A stretch of DNA of 64,000 bases from Bradyrhizobium sp. DOA9 (lineage in GTDB: Bacteria; Pseudomonadota; Alphaproteobacteria; Rhizobiales; Xanthobacteraceae), in NCBI RefSeq assembly GCF_000617845.2, contig NZ_DF820425.1, positions 441,690-505,689 on the forward strand. Direction: 5' to 3'. The translations under genes and the position numbers were made by a program. This document shows, piece by piece, positions 16,656 through 25,800 of this stretch. Position 1 is the first letter of the stretch. Each line of letters begins with the position of its first letter. The notes beneath the pieces are model-generated. The model was not told where the DNA came from and ran no database searches. It saw only the letters and a list, made by a program, of their open reading frames with translations.

Positions 16656-16858
16656 GGCTGTCGATCCCTCGCCCCATGGCGATCACGGGAACAACGCAGC
16701 CGACGGACCGGGGGTTCTTGACGGTTACGATCACTTAACCGTGTGCGACAGAAGCTATAGACCGGCAAAATATTTCGCGACGTGTGGAACGACTTTCGCG
16801 GACAGGAGTCGTCTCAGCAGCCGGCTATTCCCCCCTGCCCCATAAGCCGGCGACGTAG

Positions 16859-16887
16859 GGCGCGACTGTGGTGATGCCAGTCGCGCC
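16859..16887 (-). terminator. Hairpin immediately after the NTF2-like gene
   Basis: A perfect 10-bp stem GGCGCGACTG / CAGTCGCGCC with a 9-base loop begins directly after the stop codon of the minus-strand gene at 16888. It lacks a clear U-run, so it may be a weak or Rho-assisted terminator, or an mRNA 3' protector. Confidence 0.5.
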
Positions 16888-17517
16888 TTACTTTTGTCTG
16901 GCGTCTACTTCCTTTCCGGCCAGCCACTTGCGTCCCTCGCCATAGAGCTTCTCGACCTCGGGCCCGGTCAGGCCCGGCATGTCGCGCTTGACCTTGTAGC
17001 CGATCAGCTCCTGCATGTAGGCGAGGTGGCGGTAGCCCTCGGGGAGCGCGGCCAGCGCTTCCTGGTCGAGCCGAAGCGTCGCGGCGGGATCGACCGGGTC
17101 GATCCGGTCCTTCTCGTAGATCGGCTGGCGGCGAACGATGCCCCACTTCCCAATTCCTGATGGGTCTTGCCGCTTCTCCAGGAAATCGTAGAAGCGGCCG
17201 GTGCAGACGACGTCGCAGAGCACGTCGTGCACGAGTGCGCGCTGCGAGATCGTCATCTTTGTCTGCGCGATGGCCCGCGCGCCGGCGAGATCGATGCTGG
17301 TGCCGCCGAGGAAATGCAGGATGCGCACCCCCTTGGCAAACCCCTCCTGGCTGACCCGCATGAAATCCCGCGCCGGCCCCTGAAACCAGGTGGCGGACAT
17401 CCAGCCCTCCTCGTGCCACACCGTGGCGAAGCGCTCCCAGTCGCCGGCATCGCGCCACACCGCCCAGTTCTCGACGAGGTCGCGGATGGCCAGGCGGTCG
17501 AGCAGTTGCGGGTCCAT
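16888..17517 (-). CDS. NTF2/SnoaL-like fold protein
   Basis: This 209-residue protein is read from the ATG at 17517, with GGAAG upstream. The N-terminus DRLAIRDLVENWAVWRDAGDWERFATVWHEEGWM is the typical helix-strand opening of SnoaL-like (NTF2-fold) domains. GRFYDFLEKRQD and the following strands complete a cone-shaped fold. Such proteins are small-molecule isomerases, hydrolases or dehydratases, or subunits of ring-hydroxylating enzymes. No catalytic partner lies nearby, so the substrate is unknown. The C-terminal 60 residues (Tyr-rich, ending KEVDARQK) extend beyond the basic fold. Confidence 0.7.
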   Translation of the reverse strand: MDPQLLDRLAIRDLVENWAVWRDAGDWERFATVWHEEGWMSATWFQGPARDFMRVSQEGFAKGVRILHFLGGTSIDLAGARAIAQTKMTISQRALVHDVLCDVVCTGRFYDFLEKRQDPSGIGKWGIVRRQPIYEKDRIDPVDPAATLRLDQEALAALPEGYRHLAYMQELIGYKVKRDMPGLTGPEVEKLYGEGRKWLAGKEVDARQK

Positions 17518-17606
17518 GGGCACATCTTCCGATTGGCGTGGTCGCACGCACAGCTGCTTCAGCTATGAGCGGCGAATTCGGCGCCCGTCAACCGGGCCAT
17601 CGGCAC

Positions 17607-17637
17607 AAAAAATCCGGCGTGCCTTGGGCACGCCGGA
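17607..17637 (-). terminator. Rho-independent terminator of phyR
   Basis: A perfect 11-bp stem TCCGGCGTGCC / GGCACGCCGGA with a 3-base loop is followed, on the minus strand, by six U. It lies 56 bp after the phyR stop. Confidence 0.88.
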
Positions 17638-17692
17638 CCAGATTTCGCTATTGGGCAAGCCGCCAGCAGCTTGTTACGCCGCCGGCGCCTTC

Positions 17693-18499
17693 TTACGCCG
17701 CCGGCGCTTTGGGCGTGCGGTTGCGCGAGTTACGCTGGAAGAACAGGGCCTGGCTCGCCACCGCCGATACCATCGCGGGCTGGAACGGCTTTGAGATCAG
17801 GAACGCCGGCTCGGGACGCTCGCCGGTGAGGAAGCGTTCCGGATAGGCGGTGATGAACACCACCGGCACCTCGAAGGTGCGCAGCAGCTCGTTGACGGCG
17901 TCGAGGCCCGACGAGCCGTCGGCAAGCTGGATATCGGCGAGGATCAGGCCCGGCCGCTTGTTCTTGGCCAGCGCCACCGCATCGGCATGGGTGCGGGCGA
18001 CACCGACGACGTTGTGGCCGAGATTCTTCACCAGGCTCTCGAGGTCCATGGCGATGAAGGTCTCGTCCTCGATGATCAGCACGTCGGTGGCGATCTCGGC
18101 GGCCATCTCGCGTCCGGCTGCGTCCGCAAGACGGCGCGTCTCGGCGACGTCGGTGCCGAGGACGAAGGCGACTTCCTCTTCCGAAAACCCCTCGAGCGAG
18201 AGCAGCAGGAAGGCCTGGCGCGGCAGCGGGGTGATGTTCGACAGCCGCCGTTCCGGCGGCATCGGCAGGGTCGTCACCTCGGCATCGTCATTGATGGAGA
18301 CCGAATTCCAGATCTGGGTGAACAGCCGGAACAGGCCCGCCCGGGGCCCATGACTCTCGTCGAGCACCGACGGATCGCCCAGCATGGCTTCCAACATGGC
18401 GGCGACATAGGCGTCACCGGAGGCCTGGCTGCCTGTCAGGGCCCGCGCGTACCGGCGCAACAACGGCAAATGTTCAGCAACTACCTGTGAACGGGACAT
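17693..18499 (-). CDS. phyR: General stress response regulator PhyR (anti-anti-sigma factor)
   Basis: This 268-residue protein starts at the ATG at 18499 with GGAGTGGGG just before it; a TTG at 18538 is less likely. Residues 1-130 form an EcfG-like sigma mimic (PLPRQAFLLLSLEGFSEEEVAFVLG resembles region 4). Residues 138-260 form a receiver domain with acidic pocket IIEDE, probable phospho-Asp at about 189 (LILADIQL), Thr217 and Lys237. In alphaproteobacteria, phosphorylated PhyR binds NepR and frees EcfG. The nepR-ecfG pair lies divergently next door, the standard arrangement. The cognate HWE/HisKA2 kinase is not in the window. Confidence 0.95.
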   Translation of the reverse strand: MSRSQVVAEHLPLLRRYARALTGSQASGDAYVAAMLEAMLGDPSVLDESHGPRAGLFRLFTQIWNSVSINDDAEVTTLPMPPERRLSNITPLPRQAFLLLSLEGFSEEEVAFVLGTDVAETRRLADAAGREMAAEIATDVLIIEDETFIAMDLESLVKNLGHNVVGVARTHADAVALAKNKRPGLILADIQLADGSSGLDAVNELLRTFEVPVVFITAYPERFLTGERPEPAFLISKPFQPAMVSAVASQALFFQRNSRNRTPKAPAA

Positions 18500-18589
18500 C
18501 CCCACTCCATTCGTCTTCGGGCCAACCTTGAGGTCCAATCCTGAGGTCAGGCATCACGCGGGGGGCCCAGGTTCCCCTGCTGGGCTGTC

Positions 18590-18628
18590 TACGCCTCACC
18601 ACAACAAAAGTTCCGCCAAGCTGGGAAC
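18590..18628. promoter_or_regulatory. Divergent EcfG-type promoter elements between phyR and nepR
   Basis: On the minus strand GGAAC (18614-18610), 16 bases and CGTA (18593-18590) are one base from the EcfG consensus GGAAC-N16/17-CGTT and would drive phyR. A second GGAAC faces right at 18624-18628, so the two form the dyad GTTCC-n9-GGAAC. Its -10 is poor (no GTT at the right spacing), so the rightward promoter is less sure. Confidence 0.5.
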
Positions 18629-18730
18629 TTTTTGGCGCAGCTGGAATTGTGCCTATCCAGGGAACGGCTCCCGGTTGAGAAAACTTCTCGATTTTACAGT
18701 CACTTAACTCGGGGAAACGTGGAACAGGTC

Positions 18731-18964
18731 ATGAAAGATCTCAAGTCTCAAGCCAGCAGAAGCACGACCCCCGGCAAGGGAGGCCTCACTCCGGAGATTC
18801 AGTCCCGGATTGGGCACCAGTTGCGCGCCATGTACGACGATGTCGTACGACAGGGGGTTCCGGATCGGTTCGCAGAACTGATCAAGAAGCTTGATGCGCC
18901 GGGAGCGTCACCCCACGTGGAAAATGAGGGCGGATCCAACGACAACAACAATGGGAGGGATTAA
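18731..18964 (+). CDS. nepR: Anti-sigma factor NepR
   Basis: This 77-residue protein is read from the ATG at 18731, with GGAACAGG as a possible ribosome site; in-frame starts further up are possible. The core LTPEIQSRIGHQLRAMYDD and VRQGVPDRFAELIKKLD form the two helices typical of NepR, which sandwich the sigma factor. The polar C-terminal tail (ENEGGSNDNNNGRD) is disordered. NepR holds EcfG inactive until phosphorylated PhyR titrates it. The stop overlaps the ecfG start (TAATG), so anti-sigma and sigma are translationally coupled. Confidence 0.93.
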   Translation: MKDLKSQASRSTTPGKGGLTPEIQSRIGHQLRAMYDDVVRQGVPDRFAELIKKLDAPGASPHVENEGGSNDNNNGRD

Positions 18965-19512
18965 TGCCTCTCACGGACTCCCTGCGTAACGACATCTTGG
19001 CGGCCGTGCCCAGTCTGCGCGCCTTTGCCATCTCGCTGAGCGGCAATGCGGACCGCGCCGACGATTTGGTGCAGGAGACGCTGCTGCGCGCGCTCGCCAA
19101 CATCGACTCGTTCCAGCCCGGCTCCAACCTGCCGGCCTGGCTGTTCACGATCCTGCGTAACCTGTTCCGGTCCGACTACCGCAAGCGGCGGCGCGAGGTC
19201 GAGGATGCCGAAGGCAATTACGCCAAGACGCTGAAGACCCAGCCTTCGCAGAATGCTCACCTCGAATTCGAGGAGTTTCGCACCGCTCTCGACAAGCTTC
19301 CGCAGGATCAGCGTGAAGCCTTGATCCTGGTCGGCGCGTCCGGCTTCTCCTACGAGGACGCGGCCTCGATCTGCGGCTGCGCGGTCGGCACCATCAAGAG
19401 CCGGGTGAACCGCGCCCGCTCGAAGCTCGCCGCGCTGCTCTACGTCGACGGCGCCGAGGACTTCGGACCCGACGAGACCGTGCGGGCCGTGATCGGCGGC
19501 AGCGGCGGCTGA
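18964..19512 (+). CDS. ecfG: ECF sigma factor EcfG of the general stress response
   Basis: This 182-residue sigma factor has region 2 at about residues 15-78 (DRADDLVQETLLRALANIDS, LPAWLFTILRNLFRSDYRK) and region 4 at about 108-160 (LPQDQREALILVGASGFSYE, CGCAVGTIKSRVNRARSKLA). The linker and the short C-terminal tail fit ECF15/EcfG. It directs RNA polymerase to GGAAC-N16/17-CGTT promoters in stress. It overlaps nepR by one base and lies opposite phyR. A hairpin downstream (19543-19568) may end the transcript. Confidence 0.95.
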   Translation: MPLTDSLRNDILAAVPSLRAFAISLSGNADRADDLVQETLLRALANIDSFQPGSNLPAWLFTILRNLFRSDYRKRRREVEDAEGNYAKTLKTQPSQNAHLEFEEFRTALDKLPQDQREALILVGASGFSYEDAASICGCAVGTIKSRVNRARSKLAALLYVDGAEDFGPDETVRAVIGGSGG

Positions 19513-19542
19513 CCGCCGGCGTCAATCGAACGGGACGAGATC

Positions 19543-19568
19543 AAGACGGCCGTTTCCGCGGCCGTCTT
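19543..19568 (+). terminator. Hairpin downstream of ecfG
   Basis: AAGACGGCC / GGCCGTCTT form a 9-bp stem around an 8-base loop, 31 bp after the ecfG stop. No clear U-run follows, so termination strength is doubtful. Confidence 0.5.
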
Positions 19569-19613
19569 CGCCTGCGTGCCTGACGCTGATGGCGCCGGAC
19601 TCGCGGCATGTGA

Positions 19614-20315
19614 TCACACATCCACGAAGGTCGCGGTCTCGGCCACGCTCGCCCGCGAGGTGCGGTAGCTGTTGACCTTGTGCGCATGGTCCGCATAGCC
19701 GAACGAGATGCCGCAGACGATTCGGCGGTCGTCGGGCAGATCGAAGTGGCGGCGGATCAGGCCGGAATGCCGCGCCAGCGCGGCCTGCGGAATGGTGCCG
19801 AGCCCGAGCGCCTGCGCCGCCAGCATGAAGTTGGAGACATAGGCGCCGCAGTCGATCGCGCCGTAGATGCCGAGCGGCTCGTTGGTGTGGATGATGGCGA
19901 CATGCGGCGCGCCGAAGAAATTGTAATTCTCCAGCGCCTGCCTGGCGTAGGCGGCCTTGTCGCCGCGGGCGATGCCGAGCGTATTGTAGAGCTGGAAGCC
20001 GCTCTCGCGGCGGCGATCGAGATAGACGCCGGCATATTCGCGCGGCGGCGTGAAGTCGTAGTCATCGCCGAGACCCTTCGAGGCTTCGGCGTAGATCGCC
20101 TTGCGAAAGCGCTCCTTGGCCTCGCCGCTGGCGATGATGATCTGCCAGGGCTGGCTGTTGCACCAGGACGCCGTGCGCTGCGCGGTCGCCAGCACGTGCT
20201 CGATGGTGGCGCGATCGACCTCCTTGGGGAGAAAGGCGCGAACGGAGTAGCGCTCGTTGAGGAGTTCTTCCAGTACGCCGATGCGGTCGTTCTGTTTCAC
20301 TTGTGCGTCCATCAC
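19614..20315 (-). CDS. Nitroreductase-family flavoprotein
   Basis: This 233-residue protein has the FMN-binding opening LLNERYSVRAFLPKEVDR near residue 18-35, TASWCNSQPWQIIIASG near 48-64, and APHVAIIHTNEP with a later LGLGTIPQAALARHSGLIRR block. This is the usual nitroreductase family layout; the enzymes use NAD(P)H and FMN to reduce nitro groups, quinones or enones, and work as dimers. The two consecutive Met codons at 20315 and 20312 are equivalent starts. It is monocistronic, converging on ecfG. Confidence 0.88.
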   Translation of the reverse strand: MMDAQVKQNDRIGVLEELLNERYSVRAFLPKEVDRATIEHVLATAQRTASWCNSQPWQIIIASGEAKERFRKAIYAEASKGLGDDYDFTPPREYAGVYLDRRRESGFQLYNTLGIARGDKAAYARQALENYNFFGAPHVAIIHTNEPLGIYGAIDCGAYVSNFMLAAQALGLGTIPQAALARHSGLIRRHFDLPDDRRIVCGISFGYADHAHKVNSYRTSRASVAETATFVDV

Positions 20316-20455
20316 TCAGCTCGCCCCTTTTTGCTTTTGGTTGGGCAAAGGCGCGAGGCGCCGTACCCGCCGCCATACTTACCCCGATGCGGCTGCATAT
20401 GGTAGGCATGCTTCGGCTTGCCCACCCTGCGGGACCACTGCGGGACCGGTGACGA

Positions 20456-22687
20456 CTACTTGGTCAGCAGCGCATAGGCGCCGGTCCAGCCCTCCGGCGG
20501 CGGATCGATCTGGAAATCCTTGATCCGCGCCTCGTACAGCTTGAACAGCTTCTCCAGCGTGTCGGCGTCCTCGCTCTTGCGGCCGCGCTCGATCGCGTCC
20601 AGCGCGCCCTGCCAGTCGCGGCTGCGGTAGCAGCCGAGCATCTCGATGGTGACGTTGCGCAGGCGCTGGAACGCGGCCGAATGCATCACGTCCTCGCGGC
20701 CGGCGATGGCGTAGATCACTTCCGGCTCGGTCTTGCCCTTGACCATGATGAAGTCGAGCTCGAGGATCGCGAACTTGTCCTTGGCGGCGAGCGCGGTGCG
20801 CGAGCCCACGATGATCGGAAAACCGTATGCCTTCGACTGGCCCTCGAGGCGCGAGGCCAGGTTCACGCTGTCGCCGAGCACCGAGTAGTTCTTTTTCAGG
20901 TCGGAGCCCATGTTGCCGACCACGCCGATGCCGGTGTTGAGACCGATGCCGACATTGAGCGGGATGTAGACGTGGCCGCCGTCGGCGGCCTCCTGCTCGC
21001 GCTCCTTGTTGACCTCGTCGATCTGCTCGAGCATCCGGATCGCGGCTTCGCAGGCGTTGATCTCGTGCTCGGCATCGTCGAGCGGGGCGTTCCAGAACGC
21101 CATGATGGCGTCGCCCATGTACTTGTCGATGTAACCCTTGCGCTCGATGATGACGTCGGTCAGCGGCGTCAGGAAGCGGTTCATCAGCGCGATCAGCCCT
21201 TGCGGATCGTGCTTGTAGCTCTCCGAGATCGTGGTGAAGCCGCGCACGTCGGAGAACATGATCGTCATCTCGCGCTCCTCGCCGCCGAGCACGAGCTTTT
21301 CGGGCGACTGCGCCAGCTGCTCGACCAGCACCGGCGACATGTATTGCGCGAACTGCCCGCGGATCTGCACGCGCTGCCGCTGCTCGCGCACGAAGCTGGC
21401 GAAGATCAGCGTCAGATAGATTGCGGTGGTCGACAGCAGCGGATAGGTGAAGTCGATGAGCTCGCGGTACTGCACGTAGAAGAACCAGGACGCGCCGACC
21501 AGGATGGCGGCGAAGGTCGCACCTGCCAGCACCAGGCGGACCGGACCGAGATTCGGCGTGAAGATGATGACCAGCAGGCCGATCACCAGCGCTGCGATCA
21601 GCTCGACGCCGAGCGCGTAGTTCGGCTGCGAGATCACCGCGCCGCTGAGAACGCTCTCCAGCACCTGGGCATGGATCTCGACACCCGGCATGGTCGCGGA
21701 CACCGGCGTCGTCTTGATGTCGTTGAGCCCGGCCGCGGAGGTCCCGACCAGCACCAGCTTGCCGGCGAACTTGCTCGGCGACACGCTGTTGTCGAGCACG
21801 TCGGCGGCGGAGACGTAGATCGAGGGATCCTGGCGGGCGTAGTGCACCCAGAACCGGCCGTTCTTGTCAGTGGGGATTTCGAGGCCCTTGAGGCGCACGG
21901 CCCGCACGCCGGTCTTGTCGGTCCTGATCAGCAGCGTCGGCGTGCCCGTCACGATGCGCAGGATCTCGAGGCTGAGCGATGGCATGATGTTGCCCTGGGC
22001 ACGCATGACCATCGGCACGCGGCGGATGAAGCCGTCGCGCTCTTGTCTGATCGAGAACAGGCCGCGGCCCGCGGCCGCCATTTCGATCACGGGCACGTTG
22101 CGCAGCAGGCCCGGAAATTCGAACAGGAAGCCTTCGGCGCCCGCCTCCCCGACCGTCGCCACGCCCGTGAGCGGAAGCGACTTGTCGAGCTCGGTCAGGA
22201 CGCCGGGCAGGCCCGTCTCGCCCAGCACCACGCGCGAGCGCTTGATCGCCTCGGCGAGGATCTGGTCGTTGGTCGGCAGCTGGCGCAGCTTGGCGCGCGT
22301 GGCGTCGTCGAGATAACGCATCTGGCCTGCGACCAGATCCGGATTGAGCCGGTCGGGCTCGGAAAACACCACGTCGAAGCCGATCGCCACCGCGCCGTTG
22401 GTGGTGATGCTCTGGATCAGATCGGCGATCCGAGTACGCGGCCACGGCCATTGCCCGAGCTTGGCGAGGCTCTTGTCGTCGATGTCGACGATGGTGACCG
22501 GCCGTGCCTTCTTGTCCCTGGGATCGATCAGCTGGAACATGTCGAAGGTGCGCAGCCGCAATTCCTGGATCGGCGGCGGATCCCAGAGGCGCGCAACGGC
22601 GAACAGAACCAGCAGCGCAAGGCACATCAGCCGCGCAAAGCCGAGCTTCCGCGCAAACCACCGCCGCAGGATCTTGAGACGCTTCAT
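20456..22687 (-). CDS. CHASE2-domain adenylate cyclase (membrane sensor)
   Basis: This protein has 743 residues from the ATG at 22687 (GGGAAG upstream). One membrane helix (residues 15-33) is followed by a periplasmic CHASE2 domain to about 340 (RLRTFDMFQLIDPRD, VTIVDIDDKSLAKLGQWPW), three membrane helices at about 345-430, and a class III cyclase domain. The domain keeps both metal Asp (IMFSDVRGFT, YMGDAIMAFW), the Asn and Arg of NLASRLEG, and Lys (IDKYMGD) with Asp (SVLGDSVN), the pair expected for ATP rather than GTP. cAMP production is therefore predicted. It lies 130 bp downstream of the giant FecR-type adhesin on the same strand, with no clear terminator between. Confidence 0.9.
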   Translation of the reverse strand: MKRLKILRRWFARKLGFARLMCLALLVLFAVARLWDPPPIQELRLRTFDMFQLIDPRDKKARPVTIVDIDDKSLAKLGQWPWPRTRIADLIQSITTNGAVAIGFDVVFSEPDRLNPDLVAGQMRYLDDATRAKLRQLPTNDQILAEAIKRSRVVLGETGLPGVLTELDKSLPLTGVATVGEAGAEGFLFEFPGLLRNVPVIEMAAAGRGLFSIRQERDGFIRRVPMVMRAQGNIMPSLSLEILRIVTGTPTLLIRTDKTGVRAVRLKGLEIPTDKNGRFWVHYARQDPSIYVSAADVLDNSVSPSKFAGKLVLVGTSAAGLNDIKTTPVSATMPGVEIHAQVLESVLSGAVISQPNYALGVELIAALVIGLLVIIFTPNLGPVRLVLAGATFAAILVGASWFFYVQYRELIDFTYPLLSTTAIYLTLIFASFVREQRQRVQIRGQFAQYMSPVLVEQLAQSPEKLVLGGEEREMTIMFSDVRGFTTISESYKHDPQGLIALMNRFLTPLTDVIIERKGYIDKYMGDAIMAFWNAPLDDAEHEINACEAAIRMLEQIDEVNKEREQEAADGGHVYIPLNVGIGLNTGIGVVGNMGSDLKKNYSVLGDSVNLASRLEGQSKAYGFPIIVGSRTALAAKDKFAILELDFIMVKGKTEPEVIYAIAGREDVMHSAAFQRLRNVTIEMLGCYRSRDWQGALDAIERGRKSEDADTLEKLFKLYEARIKDFQIDPPPEGWTGAYALLTK

Positions 22688-22817
22688 GCTGGTCGAGCTT
22701 CCCGCAGCCGGCCTTCGGCCGATATTGGGCCGACATATTACGCAATCGGCCATGCCTTTGGTACTGGAATCCGCCGCCGACGAGGTGCCGCCTCGAACCG
22801 AGCGAAGCGCGTCAGGC

Positions 22818-25800
22818 CTAGTTCGCGACGATGAAATCGCTGGCGTGCAGGCTGCTCGCAACGAGGTTCTTCAGCAGGATCGACTGGTGATCGTCGAGCG
22901 TGACCAGCGCGTCGTTCCCCTGTTGCGAGATGGCAATCTCGCCGAAGGACTGGATGTTGGCGAATTCCCGCACGTCGATCTTGTCCTGGCCCAGCTCGAA
23001 ACCGACGATCGTACTCTGAACCGGAAGCGTCGAGTTGGAGAAAGCAAACTGGTCCTGTCCGGCAGTCCCAAAGAGAGTGGGGCCGATCGGCGGATCCAAG
23101 ACCAGCGTCCCGCCGCTGCCGTCGCTCATGAAGTGGAAGCTGTCGATCGTGTAGCTCCCCGCGAACTTGATGTTCGCGGTATCGATCCCGTCGGTCAACG
23201 TCAGCGTGCCACCGAGATGATCAGGGTCTTCCGTGTAGGTAATTCCGTTCAGAGCCGAGAAGTCGATGTCCTTGAGGTCCAGGAGGTCCGAATTGGCGAG
23301 AGTGCCGTCGCCGTCGAAGCCATTGATGACGCCGGTGAAGTCGGCAGCGTGGTCGATCACGAGCGTGCCGGTGGTTCCGGTCGCGTTGGCGAAGGTCACG
23401 CTCTGCGCGAAAGGCTCGCTGAGGCTCAGCACAGTCCCGCTCTCGATCGTCATCGACGTGGTGGCCGGCGGATCGTAGACGATCGTTCCCCCCTGGCCGT
23501 CGCTCTCGAGGTGCCAGTTCAGATCCTTGCCGAGGAACGACAGGGTGATGGTCGTGGTGCCGTTGTAGAAATCGACGGTGGTGATGTTCGAGCCCTGATC
23601 GTACGCAGCCTGTGCCGACATCGTCGCGGTCCAGGCGAGATCCTTGATATCGATCAGATTGTTGGACGAGAGCGGGGCCCCGGAGGGAGACCCAGAGATC
23701 AGCCCGTCGAATTGGCTGGCATGGTCCAGGACCAGCGTCCCCAATCCGTTGTCGAAGAAGACGACGATGCCCGAGAACGAGCCGTTGACCAGCTCTCCCG
23801 AAACCGAGCCTCCGATCTCCACGACAGCCTTGTTCGAAATCTCGATCGATCCCGTGCCGCTGACGTTCCCCTCGATGTCGATCGTCGCAACGCCGTTTTC
23901 GGAGAACGGGCCGGCTTCGATCAAGCCGTTGAGGACGACGTCGCCTGTCACCGTGAAGACGGTGCCGGGCTCGGTGAGCAGCGTCACGCCAGAGTCGACG
24001 GTAAGGTCGTGAATCGTGACGTTGGTCGCGCTGTCGACGGTGTAGGGTTCGCCTGCGGCCAGCAGCTTCACGTCGTAACTGGCTGCCGGCACGCCCAGGC
24101 TCCAGTTCGACGCCGTATTCCAGTCGCCACCGGCAGGATTTGTCCATTCATCGACCGGGGCGATCTCGACGATGGTACCGCCGGCGCCGTCGCTGCTCGT
24201 GATGAAGTGCGAGTCGCTGTAGTCGCCGATCAGCTTGAGCGTGATGCTGTGACCTTGCGTATCGCTCACGACCAGATTGCCGGTCGCGGAGTTGTAGACG
24301 GCCGTGGTCCCGCTGTCCCAGATGATGGTCGACAGGTCGATCTTCTCGCTGGCAGCGAAGCCGGCGATCGAGCCGCCGAAAGTCGCCGTATCGATCTCGA
24401 GCTCGGCACCGGCGCCGCCGAAGGTGACGGTCTGCGCCACCGCGTTCTTGATCTCGAGGGTCGCGCCGGCTTCGATCTCAACCGAGCCCGAACCAGACAG
24501 CGAGCCGAACAGCGTCAGCGTGCCGGAATGGACCTCGATCAGCTGGTTGTTGGTGATGGTGCCGGTGATCGATGTCGTGCCCCAGCTGTCGATTCCGCTC
24601 CAATTGGTGATGCCCGTCCCGTTCACGACAATCGAAGCGCCGTCGAGCAGATCGATCTGGCCGGCATTGACGATCGAGGAGACGTTGCCGAAGACGCTGT
24701 TGCCGCTGACCGTCCAGATGCCACCGGCATTGTTGTTGAAGGTCGCGCTCGCGACCGAGATATTGCCGTTGATCGCGCCGCTGTTGTTGATCGCGATGGC
24801 GCCGCCGGTCTCGACGATCGCGTAAGTGGTCGAGGTCACGGTCGAGGCGACGGCAGGTCCGATCGTACCGACGTTGTCGATCGTCGCAGAACCGGTGGCG
24901 TTTCCCTGGATAAAGATCGCGGCCTGGCCGGTCGGGGCCGCTATGGAGCCGGTGTTGGTGATATGCGTCGATCCGGTCGCACCGGTCGCGTTCTGCGTGA
25001 CGCTGATGCCCGCAAGGCTCGTGCTGCTGATCTGGCCGTCATTGACGATCGTGATGTCGCCCGCGCCGACGACCACAGCCGCCAGACCGGTCGCGCCATT
25101 GGCGGAGCCGCCATTGGTGACGGACACGTCGCCGCCGCCGAAGTTGGCGGCCCAGATAGCCGTGCCGGCGGCGATGATTTGCGAGGTTGCACCCGTCGTG
25201 ACCGTGACGTCCCCGACACCCCAGGTGAACGCCTGAATGCCGAAGCCGAGGTCCGCTTTGATGTTCGCATCGCTCGTGACGGTGACGTCGCCGTGGACGG
25301 CATTCGAGAAGCTCGCGCTGCCGCCGGGCTTGTAGCCGGCAATGATCGCGCCCGGCGTGGTGCCGTCGCCATTCAGTGTGGAGCCGGAATGGATGGTGCC
25401 GTGCGCCACGACGGAGATGGTGCTGCCCAGGCTGCTCGCGATCGCCGTCGCGTAATTGATCGCGACGATGCCCGAGCTGCCGGAGGTGACGCTATCGCCC
25501 GACGCGAGCGTGACCCTGACATCGCCCTGGTCGATGCTGTAGGCGAGGATGCCGTAGCTCGTCGTTCCCTTGACGGAAGCGTTGGCGCCGAGGGTGACGG
25601 TTACGTCGCCGGTCCCCCCGCTCAGCGCCTGTGCAAGGATGCCTATCTCCGCGCCGACGACACTGGTGCCGGCGCCGCCATTCACCGTGACGTCGCCAAT
25701 CGCGAAATTGTAGGCGTGGATGCCGTGGCCGCCCGCAGCTGTGACATTGCCGTAGTTGTTGACGACGACGTTGCCGTAGACGTTGGCATTGGCGGCAGAG

